Assembly (NCBI GenBank): GCA_035528715.1
Contig: DATKYB010000053.1
Span: 1 to 33,212, forward strand
DNA: 33,212 bases
Origin: Nitrospinota bacterium
GTDB taxonomy: Bacteria > JADFOP01 > DATKYB01
Reading direction: 5' to 3'
Shown: positions 15,007-24,599 of the stretch, in pieces
Layout: each line of letters starts with the position of its first letter
Numbering within the stretch: position 1 is the first letter of the stretch
Made by a program: the position numbers and the translations under genes
Notes under the pieces: model-generated
Told to the model about the DNA's origin: nothing
What the model saw: only the letters and a program-made list of their open reading frames with translations
Database searches by the model: none

Positions 15007-16281
15007 TTAATCGTCTATCAGACTCATATCCGCACCAAGATTCTTCATAAGAGTAATAAAATTTGGAAAGGTTATCTTTATGGCCTCAGCAGTGCTGATT
15101 TCAGTCACACCCTCTGCTACCAAACCTGCTATAGCCAAACCCATCACAACTCGATGGTCTGAGTGACCATGAACTTTTGTCCCTTTTAATGGACTCTTTT
15201 TTATGATTAATCCATCAGGCATCTCCTCAATTTGAGCCCCCATCTTTTCTAGCTCTTTCTTCATAACCGCAATCCTATCTGTCTCTTTAATCCTCGCTTG
15301 AGAAACATTCTTTAAGACGGTTTTCCCTTCTGCAATACAAGCTGTTACTGCAAGGGATGGGAGCGCATCTGGAATATTACTCAGGTCAAATTCTCCACCT
15401 TGTAATGGACTTCCCCCTCTTACCTCTATCAATTGTGGAGCGATATCAATAGAAGCTCCTAAATCTCTCAATACATCTATAACCTTTTTATCTCCCTGAG
15501 GGTCACTCATATTAAGACCCTCTAGTTGAATATGAGAATCTGACAGAGAACCCGCACAGAAAAAAAAGGTAGCAGAGGAAAAATCACCTGACATTTCTTC
15601 CTGAAACGGTTTGTATGATTGTCCACCCTTTATTTCAAATTCTTCAAAATCTCTATTTTTATACTCTATCCCTCTCCTGTCCAACCAACTTAAAGTCATC
15701 TCAACATATGGCCTTTCCCTAAGATTGGAAACACATATCTTAGAATCCCTATCAGCTAAGGGAGAGCTAATAAGGAGGGAACTGAGAAACTGCGATGTTA
15801 CTCCATCTACCTCAGTCACACCCCCTTTCATTCTTCCTCGAACAACAACGGGAAGCTGGCCACCCTCCCCTGTGGAAAAGACACGAGCGCCTAAATTATT
15901 CAATGCATTGATCAACGACTGCATCGGTCTTTTTCTCGTCTGCTCATCACCTGTGAAAACAGAATAGCCCTCGCACAGAGATGCCATCCCTAGCCCTAGC
16001 CTGCAGCTTGTTCCTGAGTTTCTAATATCAATAATATTTTGTGGTACTTTGAGATCCCGCCCCCCTCCTTTGACAATCCAATGAGTTCCCATCTCAATCT
16101 TCGCACCAAAAGCCCGACACATCTTTACACAAGAAAAGGTATCTGAGGATTCCAGGGGATTTTTGATTTGAGATTCTCCAGAAGCTAGCGACCCAATAAT
16201 TAAAGCCCTGATGGTTTGTGATTTTGAAGAGGGTATTCTAATTCTTCCCTTTAGGCTAGATTTTTTTACGATCAGTTTCAA
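15007..16281 (-). CDS. aroA: 3-phosphoshikimate 1-carboxyvinyltransferase (EPSP synthase)
   Basis: 424 residues, full length. Cytosolic sixth step of the shikimate pathway, joining shikimate 3-phosphate and phosphoenolpyruvate. PSSKSQTIRALIIGSL with K20 and S21 is the substrate loop; DIRNSGTSCRLGL, GDEQTRKRPMQSL and the C-terminal DHRVVMGLAIAG are further family blocks. The start codon is TTG at 16281, supported by AAGGAG a few bases upstream. It lies 21 bases after rmlB and is probably the last gene of the sugar-nucleotide operon, an uncommon neighbour for aroA, which is more often with tyrA/cmk. Confidence 0.95.
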   Translation of the reverse strand: MKLIVKKSSLKGRIRIPSSKSQTIRALIIGSLASGESQIKNPLESSDTFSCVKMCRAFGAKIEMGTHWIVKGGGRDLKVPQNIIDIRNSGTSCRLGLGMASLCEGYSVFTGDEQTRKRPMQSLINALNNLGARVFSTGEGGQLPVVVRGRMKGGVTEVDGVTSQFLSSLLISSPLADRDSKICVSNLRERPYVEMTLSWLDRRGIEYKNRDFEEFEIKGGQSYKPFQEEMSGDFSSATFFFCAGSLSDSHIQLEGLNMSDPQGDKKVIDVLRDLGASIDIAPQLIEVRGGSPLQGGEFDLSNIPDALPSLAVTACIAEGKTVLKNVSQARIKETDRIAVMKKELEKMGAQIEEMPDGLIIKKSPLKGTKVHGHSDHRVVMGLAIAGLVAEGVTEISTAEAIKITFPNFITLMKNLGADMSLIDD

Positions 16282-16302
16282 ATATCTCTCCTTTAACCAG
16301 AC

Positions 16303-17310
16303 CTAAAGACCTTTATACATTCTTTTATAATACTCCATATATTCTCCGCTCTTGATCTTCTTCCACCACCATTCATGATTCACATACCATTTAATGGTCT
16401 TCTCCAAAGCCTCTGAAAAGCCTGTGGCAGAATCCCATTTGAGCCGATTTTTTATCTTCCTCGTATCTACGGCATGACGCCTCACATGTCCTGGTCTGTC
16501 TTTAACAAATTTAATAAGAGATTTTGGCTTATGAAGAATGACTAAAATCATCTCAGCGATATCTAATATGCTTTTTTCAATCCCTGAACCGATATTAAAA
16601 ACCTCTCCTTCAACCCCTTTACTATGAAGAGTTACATCCAATGCCTGACAGTGGTCCTCTACATAGATCCAGTCCCTAGTATTTTCGCCATCACCATATA
16701 CAGGAAGGGGCTTATTCTCTAGTGCATTTGTAACAAACAGGGGGATCATTTTTTCTGGATATTGGTTTGGACCATAATTGTTGGTGCATCTTGTAATGAC
16801 TACAGGAAGATTATATGTTGCCCAGTAAGAAAAAACGAGTCTGTCGGCTCCTGCCTTGCTTGCCGCATATGGACTTTTTGGCATCAGGGGGTCTGTTTCT
16901 AAGCATGGTTCGTCAATAGCTTCTCCATACACCTCATCAGTTGAAATCTGGATAAATCGATCTATCTTGTACTTTCTTGCCATCTCCAGAAGAACATACG
17001 TTCCATATACGTCTGTCATAATGAATTGAGATGGATCCCCTATTGATCTGTCAACATGGCTTTCAGCAGCAAAATTGATGATAACATTGATATCTTTTCC
17101 TATCTTATTTACGAGCTTTTCGTCTGTAATATCTCCTTTGATAAATTGATAATTTTTAAAATTCTCGATATCTTTTAGGTTGTCAAGATTTCCGGCATAG
17201 GTGAGTTTGTCCAGATTGACAACAAAATATTCAGGGTATTTATTAAGAAAATACCTTACAAAATTGCTACCTATGAAACCTGCACCGCCTGTAACAAGAA
17301 CCCCTTTCAA
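16303..17310 (-). CDS. rmlB: dTDP-glucose 4,6-dehydratase
   Basis: 335 residues, typical length. An extended short-chain dehydrogenase converting dTDP-glucose to dTDP-4-keto-6-deoxyglucose. TGGAGFIGSNF (7-17) binds NAD; STDEVYGE (about 123-130) holds the catalytic Thr-Asp-Glu triad of the dehydratase, and Y148-x3-K152 (YAASK) the catalytic pair. NNYGPNQYPEKMIP and the RPGHVRRHAVD block are also typical of RmlB. The start is TTG 17310, decided by GGAGG four to five bases upstream. With the long RmlA two genes upstream it forms the first two steps of dTDP-deoxysugar synthesis. Confidence 0.93.
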   Translation of the reverse strand: MKGVLVTGGAGFIGSNFVRYFLNKYPEYFVVNLDKLTYAGNLDNLKDIENFKNYQFIKGDITDEKLVNKIGKDINVIINFAAESHVDRSIGDPSQFIMTDVYGTYVLLEMARKYKIDRFIQISTDEVYGEAIDEPCLETDPLMPKSPYAASKAGADRLVFSYWATYNLPVVITRCTNNYGPNQYPEKMIPLFVTNALENKPLPVYGDGENTRDWIYVEDHCQALDVTLHSKGVEGEVFNIGSGIEKSILDIAEMILVILHKPKSLIKFVKDRPGHVRRHAVDTRKIKNRLKWDSATGFSEALEKTIKWYVNHEWWWKKIKSGEYMEYYKRMYKGL

Positions 17311-17388
17311 TCTTCCTCCGCAAAAAAAGTCATGTTTAGAAAAATCTTTATCTGAGATTACCTCTTTCTTTACAAGATAACCTCACAT

Positions 17389-17844
17389 CTAACCATCCCT
17401 GTCAGCCCAATCATATGGAATGTCATTTTTATGGGGATCTATCCTAAACTCATCAGGGTCTTCATAATTATAGACCTCTGAAGGACAGTTAATAACAATG
17501 GCTTCTGTTTCACTTATACATTTAAATCCATGGATAACCTCTTTTGGAACTGAAATAAGCAGAGGATTATAATCCCCCATGAAGAACTCATTGACTTCAC
17601 CATATGTAGAAGAGCCTTTACGATTATCATAAAGGACCACTTTCATCATTCCCTTTACAACGGCAAAATTATCAGTCTGTTTTTTATGATAGTGCCATCC
17701 CTTAACCACACCAGGATATGCAGCAGTCATATAGACCTGGCCAAACTTTACAAATAGGTCATCATCCGCTCTTAAGATCTCCATAAGTCTTCCCCTTGTA
17801 TCAGGCATGACTTTCAATTTTTTAATCTTAACCCCTTCTATCAT
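17389..17844 (-). CDS. RmlC-like cupin sugar epimerase (dTDP-4-dehydrorhamnose 3,5-epimerase family)
   Basis: 151 residues, about 30 shorter than classical RmlC. A single cupin: DTRGRLMEI near the N-terminus, GWHYHKKQTDNFAVVKG (about 49-65) with His51 in the position of the RmlC catalytic base, H105 in VIHGF, and a C-terminal PYDWADRD. These blocks match the RfbC-like branch, acting on the product of RmlB. Because no rmlD follows, and a DegT aminotransferase is in the same operon, the final sugar may be an amino-dideoxyhexose rather than rhamnose; a keto-isomerase (FdtA-like) or epimerase role cannot be separated by reading alone. AGGAAA before ATG 17844 is the ribosome-binding site. Confidence 0.75.
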   Translation of the reverse strand: MIEGVKIKKLKVMPDTRGRLMEILRADDDLFVKFGQVYMTAAYPGVVKGWHYHKKQTDNFAVVKGMMKVVLYDNRKGSSTYGEVNEFFMGDYNPLLISVPKEVIHGFKCISETEAIVINCPSEVYNYEDPDEFRIDPHKNDIPYDWADRDG

Positions 17845-17863
17845 AGGATTTCCTTTATATAAA

Positions 17864-18928
17864 TTATATGAGCCCTATTTCGCTATAATCTCCCAACATG
17901 AGACGATAGACCTCTGGTTTATGCGGTAACTTAGATACCTTGACATTTTTACCTATTAAGCTGTCGGCAATTCTTATCTTGACATTTAAAATTGAACTCG
18001 ATTCCAAGACAATGCTATGCTCAACTTCAGTATTTTCGATGATGACATCCTTGCCAATAGAGGTAAATGGTCCTACATAAGAGTTTATGATCTTAGACCC
18101 AGCCCCTATAATCGCTGGCCCTCTGATAATACTATGGGTAACTGATGACCCTTCTTCTAATACTACCTTAAAATCGATATGGGAGTCTTTATCAACCTCT
18201 CCTTTTATATCGGTCTTCAATGTATCTAAAATGATTCGATTAGCCTCTAGCATATCCTCGAGCTTCCCCGTATCCTTCCACCATCCATTAATGATATGGG
18301 ATTGAACGTTAAAGCCATTGTCAATAAGGTATTGAATGGAATCAGTAATTTCTAATTCCTTTCTCCGTGAGGGTTTTATATTTTTGACAGCCTCAAAAAT
18401 AGTATGATCAAACATATATACCCCCACCAAGGCTAAATTGCTCTTAGGTTTCTTTGGTTTTTCCTCCAGGTTGATGACCCTTCCTTCTGAAAGCTCTGCC
18501 ACTCCAAATTGATGGGGATTGGGAACCTCAGCCAACAAAACCTGCGCATTTGGCTTATGGGATAAGAATTCATTAACAAAATCCTTTATCCCATATTTGA
18601 TAAGATTATCGCCTAAATACACGACAAAAGGTGATCGATTAATAAATTCTTCAGCAATAAGAACGGCATGGGCAATCCCAAGGGGACTCTCTTGCTCAAT
18701 ATAGGTAACTTTAACATCCCATTTCGAACCATCCCCAACGGCATCCATTATCTCTTTTTTAGTATCGCCTACAATAATCCCAATATCCTTAATACCAGCA
18801 TCCCTGATAGCCTCTATTCCATAAAAAAGAACGGGCTTATTGGCTACAGGAACCAGTTGTTTTGCCTGGGTGTGAGTTATGGGTCTAAGTCGCGTTCCTT
18901 TTCCACCGCTTAGAATAAGTCCTTTCAT
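17864..18928 (-). CDS. rmlA: Glucose-1-phosphate thymidylyltransferase, long form
   Basis: 354 residues: a nucleotidyltransferase domain (SGGKGTRLRP at 7-16, PVANKPVLFYGIEA, YLGDN near 104-108, EEKPKKPKS) followed by a C-terminal left-handed beta-helix of hexapeptide-like repeats from about 250 (SSVTHSIIRGPAIIGAGSKI). The length and the C-terminal helix match the long RmlA type rather than the 290-residue allosteric RmlA. It would make dTDP-glucose from glucose 1-phosphate and dTTP, feeding RmlB. It starts five bases after the stop of the DegT gene. Confidence 0.9.
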   Translation of the reverse strand: MKGLILSGGKGTRLRPITHTQAKQLVPVANKPVLFYGIEAIRDAGIKDIGIIVGDTKKEIMDAVGDGSKWDVKVTYIEQESPLGIAHAVLIAEEFINRSPFVVYLGDNLIKYGIKDFVNEFLSHKPNAQVLLAEVPNPHQFGVAELSEGRVINLEEKPKKPKSNLALVGVYMFDHTIFEAVKNIKPSRRKELEITDSIQYLIDNGFNVQSHIINGWWKDTGKLEDMLEANRIILDTLKTDIKGEVDKDSHIDFKVVLEEGSSVTHSIIRGPAIIGAGSKIINSYVGPFTSIGKDVIIENTEVEHSIVLESSSILNVKIRIADSLIGKNVKVSKLPHKPEVYRLMLGDYSEIGLI

Positions 18929-18933
18929 TTTTA

Positions 18934-20058
18934 TCAGCTCTCCTCTTCAATAAATCTTTTTATTGCTTGAGAAACCTTCTTAGCATTATCCTTCTCTAAT
19001 TCAGGGTACATAGGAAGTGATAAAACTTCTCTTGTTGCTCTATAACATTCTGGCAAATCATCTTCTCTGTATCCTAAATCTTTATAAATTCTCTGCCCAG
19101 GAATAGGCAAGGGATAATAGACCATGGTTGAAATATTCTGATCTGCAAGGTACTTCTTGCACTGATCCCTCTCTTTAAGCCTTATGGTATACTGATGATA
19201 AACATGCTTAAAGCCGTCTTCCTCATAGGGAAGAGCAATATCGAGATCTTTTAATAGGTCGTTATACAAATGGGCTCTCTCTCTTCTCATATTGTTCCAA
19301 CGATCTACTCGCTTAAGCTTTACCCTTAATATGGCAGCTTGTATCTCATCCAATCGACTATTATAGCCCAAAGTGGAATGAAAATATTTATCTTTACTGC
19401 CATGAACCCTTAGCATTCTTACCTTCTTTGCTATCTCAAGATTATTTGTTACTACCATACCCCCATCACCATAACCCCCAAGGTTTTTTGTAGGGAAGAA
19501 ACTAAAACACCCCGCATCACCAATCGCTCCAACTTTTTTACTTTTATATTCTGAGCCAAAGGCCTGAGCCGCATCTTCGATAACATGAATTTGATACTTC
19601 TTTGCAATTCTTAAAATGGCATCCATATCTACGGGATACCCAAAGATATGGACCGGAATAATCGCCTTCGTTCTTTTTGTAATCTTTTCTTCTATCTTAT
19701 GAAAATCAATATTAAAAGTTCTTGGGTCTATATCTACAAATACGGGGGTTGCCTGACAGTAGGTAATGGCTTCTGCTATTGCAATAAAACTAAAAGGGGT
19801 TGTAATCACTTCATCCCCTTTTTTTATATTACAGGCGAGAAGGGCGAGGTGTAAAGCATCCGTACAAGAGGCAACTCCAATACCATATTTCACCCCGCAA
19901 TAAGCAGCTACCTCTTCTTCAAAAGAAGAAACCTCTGGTCCAAGAACAAAATGCCCTTTGGACAAGACACCAGCAAGGATACTATCGATCTCTTCCTTTA
20001 TCTCTCTATACTGTTCTGTTAAATCAAAAGATTTAATTTCTCTGTTTTTACCTAACAA
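18934..20058 (-). CDS. DegT/DnrJ/EryC1/StrS-family sugar aminotransferase
   Basis: 374 residues, full length. PLP-dependent aminotransferase for keto-sugars: GVASCTDALHLAL (about 61-73), VDIDPRTFNID, EDAAQAFGSEY with D162, and SFFPTKNLGGYGDGG with the Schiff-base lysine at 191. It is closer in motif content to FdtB/WecE/DesV-like enzymes (the FFPTKNLG form) than the other DegT copy at 528-1580. The start is TTG 20058 with AGGA six to ten bases upstream; the protein then begins MLGKNREIKSFDL. It opens the sugar-nucleotide operon, directly downstream of a promoter. Confidence 0.9.
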   Translation of the reverse strand: MLGKNREIKSFDLTEQYREIKEEIDSILAGVLSKGHFVLGPEVSSFEEEVAAYCGVKYGIGVASCTDALHLALLACNIKKGDEVITTPFSFIAIAEAITYCQATPVFVDIDPRTFNIDFHKIEEKITKRTKAIIPVHIFGYPVDMDAILRIAKKYQIHVIEDAAQAFGSEYKSKKVGAIGDAGCFSFFPTKNLGGYGDGGMVVTNNLEIAKKVRMLRVHGSKDKYFHSTLGYNSRLDEIQAAILRVKLKRVDRWNNMRRERAHLYNDLLKDLDIALPYEEDGFKHVYHQYTIRLKERDQCKKYLADQNISTMVYYPLPIPGQRIYKDLGYREDDLPECYRATREVLSLPMYPELEKDNAKKVSQAIKRFIEEES

Positions 20059-20086
20059 AAATAGTCCTTTTCTAAATTAAAAAATG

Positions 20087-20115
20087 AAATTACTATCTTT
20101 TATAGATATTGTCAA
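20087..20115 (-). promoter_or_regulatory. Sigma-70-type promoter of the sugar-nucleotide operon
   Basis: TTGACA (20115-20110), 17 bases, TAATTT (20092-20087), about 30 bases before the TTG start of the DegT gene. Fifteen bases ending in TAATTT (AAAAGATAGTAATTT) are identical to the promoter upstream of the riboswitch. Confidence 0.6.
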
Positions 20116-20130
20116 TATGTATTCATTATC

Positions 20131-22353
20131 CTATCTTCCAAGCCTTTCAAAACTACCTAAACCTCTTTGAAGAGTAGACAGACTAAATCCTTTCCCTATT
20201 TCTCCAATCCCTACTAAGCTAACCAAAAAGAAAAACTGAGTCTCATCAGGCCTGTCAAGTAAATTGAACTCTAATGCCCAACATTGAGATTTATATTTGG
20301 CCCTGAAATAGTTCTCATCGGTTTTATTATCCAGGTCATCATATCTGATATTATACTCAAACTCCCATTTTTTGAAATAATCAGTTCCAACCCCACCAAT
20401 ATAATATCTGGTATCTGTAATGCCTGTGAGGGCATCTTGAGAAAACCTTGTTTCTAAATCAACATAACCCAAATCTTTTAAACTATATCGAAACACACTG
20501 TTTACAGTAGAGAACTTATCGCCTTCTATATTATAATTAGTGTCCACATTAAATTCTAAGTTTCTAAAAATATTTGTGTCCAAACTTAAAGTGATACCAG
20601 AAAACGCTCTTTTCCAAGGAACATCAGTATCTCTCGCTACATTAATACTATAACTATTAGATATGACGAATTTTAGAATCTGTCTGGTTTCAAACTCTCC
20701 TTCCCCTAATTCTTCTTTTGCCAGTATTCGATTCGTCAAAGAATAAGTGGCACTATTTTGGGGACCAAAAGAGTCGACACTATCAAAGACATTGATATCA
20801 TCGTTTATCTCATCATCAGAATCGGATATATAATCATAGGATACTGTCGGTTCGATGAGATGTTTTACCTTAACAATATCACCGATATTCGCATTAAAGA
20901 TATTATAATATGTAGGTCCTTGAAAGGTCGTCCCTGCAACAAAAAACTCCCTCGTTGCTTCCTTACTCGTCTCTCTCTGCTCTGAATAGGCAGTCTCCCT
21001 AAAACCAACTTTTGGAGTAATCGTAAACCAAGGTAATTTCGTTAAGGGAAGGGAAATCTGAGGAAAGAAATCACCTCTAAAAACTTCGGTTTTATTATTA
21101 TCCTTGTCTTGAAAGAAGTTTACAACTGATGAATCCATTTTTAAAAACAAGGGGGTATTTTTTATTTTCTCGTCAGAAATCGTAAAGGTCAAACTTGGCA
21201 ACCTTCCAAAGATATCATCTGGTCCTTCTTGAAGGCCCTCTATACGCTCTGTAATAAACTCCAAAGAGCGGGTCTCCCAGTTCTTTGTCAATGATAAAAA
21301 GCTCCTAGCATCTCTTCTCGATCTGAGCTCAAGATCATTCATAAATTCTCTACTAAAGTTCTCACCTTGGTTCTCAATATCGATTTGCAATAATCCTTTG
21401 ACATCATGCTTAAATATTTGTTCATGGTCCAGCTTCGCAATATAATATTCCTTACCTGTAGAGGTCTTTTGCCCTGAACCATCCGTACCATCAAAGAGTA
21501 TTGAATTCTGTTCTATACTTTGATTAAAAAATTCCCCGTCCTTGAGATAGGCACCATCAAACTGTCCAAAGGTATCCTCGCTCAGCATGTATCGGAATTG
21601 GAAATTGTATCGCGTCCCCCGGCGTCTGAGATAGTCCAAACCAATGGTGGCATCCATATAATCATTAATTGCCCAGAAAAAGAGATTATTCAGAAAAAAA
21701 CCATCTTGATTACTGGAACCTATCTCTGGGAAAAGAAAGCCTGTTGACCTTTTTGTCTTTATTGGTACAATCGCGTATGGAAAATAGAGGATGGGAAAAC
21801 CGAGGATATGAAAAGAAGGATGTTGAAGCTTGGCAAATTGTTCTATCTGAACATTAGATGTCTTCGATTTGAACTCCCACGGAACCCTATCTTCAGGACA
21901 GTCTCTTTTACACGAAGTAATCTTTCCTTGTTGGATTCTCAATCGATCTTCTGCTATCCTTTCAACCATATCACCAGAAAAATAAAAGAAAGGAGCTGCA
22001 AATCCAGAAGCATCAAACATAATTCCTCTTTCAGTATAGATATTGAACAAAAACTTTTTTCCTGAAATTCTGCTCCCTTTTCCCTCGACAAGGACATTCC
22101 CTATAGCGATACCATCACCCGTCTTTGTATTTATCTCTATCCTATCCCCCAATAATTTTATTTCTTCATATCGAACATCTACTGAGCCTTTTCCTATAAT
22201 GAGATTTTCTACTTTTTTATAAACGATCTCATCGGCAATGATATTTGTTTGTTTATCATCCCCAAAGGTTTTAGATGGAAGTAAAAGAGCTGTCAAAAAA
22301 AATAGAATGAAGATATATGACCTAAATCTTTTCAGAATAAATCTCCCAAACAT
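20131..22353 (-). CDS. lptD: LPS-assembly protein LptD
   Basis: 740 residues, typical length. The outer-membrane beta-barrel that, with LptE, inserts lipopolysaccharide into the outer leaflet. A signal peptide (about 1-31, ending near SKTFG) is followed by an N-terminal OstA/LptA-like beta-jellyroll (NIIADEIVYKKVENLIIGKG ... GDRIEINTKTGDGIAIGNV), then the LptD barrel with the DCPEDRVPWEF and FPILYFPYAIVPIKTKRSTGFLFPEIG blocks. Cysteines 148 and 152 in the plug region and one at about 691 (SQCWALE) near the end fit the inter-domain disulfide of the family, though only one C-terminal Cys is visible where E. coli has two. It starts 4 bases after folC and is the last gene of that operon. Confidence 0.93.
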   Translation of the reverse strand: MFGRFILKRFRSYIFILFFLTALLLPSKTFGDDKQTNIIADEIVYKKVENLIIGKGSVDVRYEEIKLLGDRIEINTKTGDGIAIGNVLVEGKGSRISGKKFLFNIYTERGIMFDASGFAAPFFYFSGDMVERIAEDRLRIQQGKITSCKRDCPEDRVPWEFKSKTSNVQIEQFAKLQHPSFHILGFPILYFPYAIVPIKTKRSTGFLFPEIGSSNQDGFFLNNLFFWAINDYMDATIGLDYLRRRGTRYNFQFRYMLSEDTFGQFDGAYLKDGEFFNQSIEQNSILFDGTDGSGQKTSTGKEYYIAKLDHEQIFKHDVKGLLQIDIENQGENFSREFMNDLELRSRRDARSFLSLTKNWETRSLEFITERIEGLQEGPDDIFGRLPSLTFTISDEKIKNTPLFLKMDSSVVNFFQDKDNNKTEVFRGDFFPQISLPLTKLPWFTITPKVGFRETAYSEQRETSKEATREFFVAGTTFQGPTYYNIFNANIGDIVKVKHLIEPTVSYDYISDSDDEINDDINVFDSVDSFGPQNSATYSLTNRILAKEELGEGEFETRQILKFVISNSYSINVARDTDVPWKRAFSGITLSLDTNIFRNLEFNVDTNYNIEGDKFSTVNSVFRYSLKDLGYVDLETRFSQDALTGITDTRYYIGGVGTDYFKKWEFEYNIRYDDLDNKTDENYFRAKYKSQCWALEFNLLDRPDETQFFFLVSLVGIGEIGKGFSLSTLQRGLGSFERLGR

Positions 22354-22357
22354 TAGC

Positions 22358-23662
22358 TCAACCGGAATTGACAGAAACTGATTCTAATATTTGCAATGCC
22401 TCTGAAACAAGATACAGGGAACCAATAATACATATGATATCCTTCTCGCTAGCCCTAGATAGTGTATGATCAATGGCTGCTCCTACATTTTTGATAACCA
22501 ATACCTCTTTCTTATATCTTTTGAATTCACTTAACATAATCTCTGGATCAAGAGCCCTCTCAACATTTGGCTTGACCAGAATGAGGCTATCAGCGTGAGG
22601 AATAATACATTCCCCCATTTTTGAAAAATCTTTGTCACTCATGACACCAAATATTACAAATAACCGATCATAGGTAAAAAGCTGAACAAAACTCTCCATA
22701 AAAGATTTTATGCCGGAAGGATTATGAGCTCCATCACAGATGACGATAGGATTTCTCTTTGAAACATCAAACCTTCCTCTCCAACGCACATCCCTCAAGC
22801 CTCTTTTAATATCCTCTTCTCCAATCTCCCAACCCAAATCGTTTAATATCACAGAAGTTTTGATGGCACAAGCTGCATTATCAACCTGATACTCCCCTGC
22901 TAAAGGAATCTCTATACTCTCAAATAAATTATCTTCATCCTTAAAACGAAATCTTGTTCTCGTTATCTCAAAAGAATCTGTTCTGACTTCAAAATCCCTG
23001 TCGATGGCAAACATCTGGGCATTTAAAGAATGACATATTTTTTTCATTATAGATAAAATCTCGGGCTCTCTGATAGCAGTAACTAAAATTCCTTCTTTTT
23101 TAATAATTCCTCCCTTTTCAGTAGCAATCTTTCTCAAATCTTTTCCAAGATAATCTGTATGCTCATACTCAATATTGGTAATGATAGAAACTTTAGGATG
23201 TATTAAATTTGTAGCATCAAATCTTCCTCCCATTCCAACCTCGATTACTGCCCAATCTACCTTTTGATCAAAAAAGTACCTTAGGGCCATGGCCGTTAAA
23301 AACTCAAAAAATGTCACCTCCAAGTCTTGGGGAATCACATCTTTAACCTTCTTAAATAGACCAATAAATTCTTCTTTGGGAATGGGAGTATTATTAATCT
23401 GAATCCTCTCTAGTATGCTAAAGAGGTGAGGAGAGGTAAAGAGACCGACTTTATATCCTTTGGCATTTAATATATTATAAATAAAGGCAGCGGTAGAGCC
23501 TTTTCCATTTGTTCCCCCAACATGAATAGCATTAATATATTTCTGGGGTTCTCCTAATTCAGATAAAAGACTGGAAATATTCTCGAGACCAAGCCTTATG
23601 CCAAATCTCTTGAGTCCATATAAATTGTCGAGGATGGCTTGAAAAGAACTTCCCTTATGCAT
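22358..23662 (-). CDS. folC: Bifunctional folylpolyglutamate synthase / dihydrofolate synthase
   Basis: 434 residues. Mur-ligase-like ATP-dependent enzyme adding glutamate to dihydropteroate and to folates, in the cytosol. GGTNGKGSTAAFIYNIL (49-65) is the P-loop; GLFTSPHLFSILERI, EVGMGGRFDATN, NIEYEHTDYLG and CDGAHNP are in order as in FolC. The start is ATG 23662, 6 bases after the accD stop. Downstream gene lptD begins after 4 bases. Confidence 0.93.
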   Translation of the reverse strand: MHKGSSFQAILDNLYGLKRFGIRLGLENISSLLSELGEPQKYINAIHVGGTNGKGSTAAFIYNILNAKGYKVGLFTSPHLFSILERIQINNTPIPKEEFIGLFKKVKDVIPQDLEVTFFEFLTAMALRYFFDQKVDWAVIEVGMGGRFDATNLIHPKVSIITNIEYEHTDYLGKDLRKIATEKGGIIKKEGILVTAIREPEILSIMKKICHSLNAQMFAIDRDFEVRTDSFEITRTRFRFKDEDNLFESIEIPLAGEYQVDNAACAIKTSVILNDLGWEIGEEDIKRGLRDVRWRGRFDVSKRNPIVICDGAHNPSGIKSFMESFVQLFTYDRLFVIFGVMSDKDFSKMGECIIPHADSLILVKPNVERALDPEIMLSEFKRYKKEVLVIKNVGAAIDHTLSRASEKDIICIIGSLYLVSEALQILESVSVNSG

Positions 23663-23668
23663 CCTTTT

Positions 23669-24523
23669 TTATTCATCCTTGAAAAAGTCGAGTAACTTTT
23701 CTAAAGTTGATTTTAAATTCTTTCTCATTACCACCATATCTACCATACCATGCTCTAACAAAAATTCTGCCCTCTGAAAGCCCTCGGGAAGTTTCTGTTT
23801 AATCGTCTGTTCAATAACTCTTGGCCCTGCGAATCCAATCAAGGCTCCTGGCTCAGCAATATTGATATCCCCCAGCATGGCAAAGCTTGCTGTAACTCCG
23901 CCTGTTGTCGGATCGGCTAATATCGATATATAGGGTATCTTGGCATTGGAAAGTTTAGCTAATGCTGCGCTTGTTTTGGCCATCTGCATGAGAGAAAGAA
24001 TACCCTCTTGCATTCTCGCTCCACCAGAACAAGAAATAATAATTAATGAAGATTTCTTCTTTAGTGCTCTTTCAATACTCCTTGTAATCTTCTCTCCTAC
24101 TGCTGATGCCATGCTGCCCCCCAGAAATCCAAAATCTAAAACGCACAGCTGCACTAAAGAATTATTTAATTTCCCTTCGCCACATAAAACAGCTTCTTTT
24201 ATACCGAGCTTCTTGATCGAATCCTTGATTCTGTCTTTATATTTCTTTGAATCCTTAAATTTAAGGGGATCGACAGAGGTCAAGCCTGAATCATATTCAG
24301 AAAAACTTCCATCGTCTAATAAGAGTAAAACCCAATCTCGAGCCCCTAATTTATAATGATGATTACACTTAGGACAAATATTTAAGTTATTGACAATATC
24401 TTTTTTATAAACAATCTCTTTACATTTTTCGCATTTAACCCATAACCCTTCGGGTATTTGAATTTTCTTTGTTCTAATCTTAACTTTTGGTTTTTTCAGC
24501 TTTTTAAGCCACTCCATTTCCAA
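23669..24523 (-). CDS. accD: Acetyl-CoA carboxylase carboxyltransferase subunit beta
   Basis: 284 residues. With AccA it transfers carboxyl from biotin to acetyl-CoA, the committed step of fatty-acid synthesis. A four-cysteine zinc ribbon (C31, C34, C50, C53) at the N-terminus distinguishes it from propionyl-CoA carboxylases. The crotonase-fold domain follows with [33 protein letters not shown] and [16 protein letters not shown], and [12 protein letters not shown] near the end. No accA is in the window. It lies 76 bases after leuA, preceded by a weak AAGGG, so it may be on the leuA transcript. Confidence 0.96.
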   Translation of the reverse strand: MEMEWLKKLKKPKVKIRTKKIQIPEGLWVKCEKCKEIVYKKDIVNNLNICPKCNHHYKLGARDWVLLLLDDGSFSEYDSGLTSVDPLKFKDSKKYKDRIKDSIKKLGIKEAVLCGEGKLNNSLVQLCVLDFGFLGGSMASAVGEKITRSIERALKKKSSLIIISCSGGARMQEGILSLMQMAKTSAALAKLSNAKIPYISILADPTTGGVTASFAMLGDINIAEPGALIGFAGPRVIEQTIKQKLPEGFQRAEFLLEHGMVDMVVMRKNLKSTLEKLLDFFKDE

Positions 24524-24599
24524 CCCTTATACACTAATTTCAGAATTTTTTAAAAAGACAGGCAAGGAAAAACACACCGTTATTTTTGAATAAGAAACT

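Noticed and set aside
14963-15010. Inverted repeat GATTAACT / AGTTAATC after aroA as a terminator
   Set aside because: The arms are 8 bp, A/T-rich and about 35 bases apart with no T-run; not a convincing terminator.
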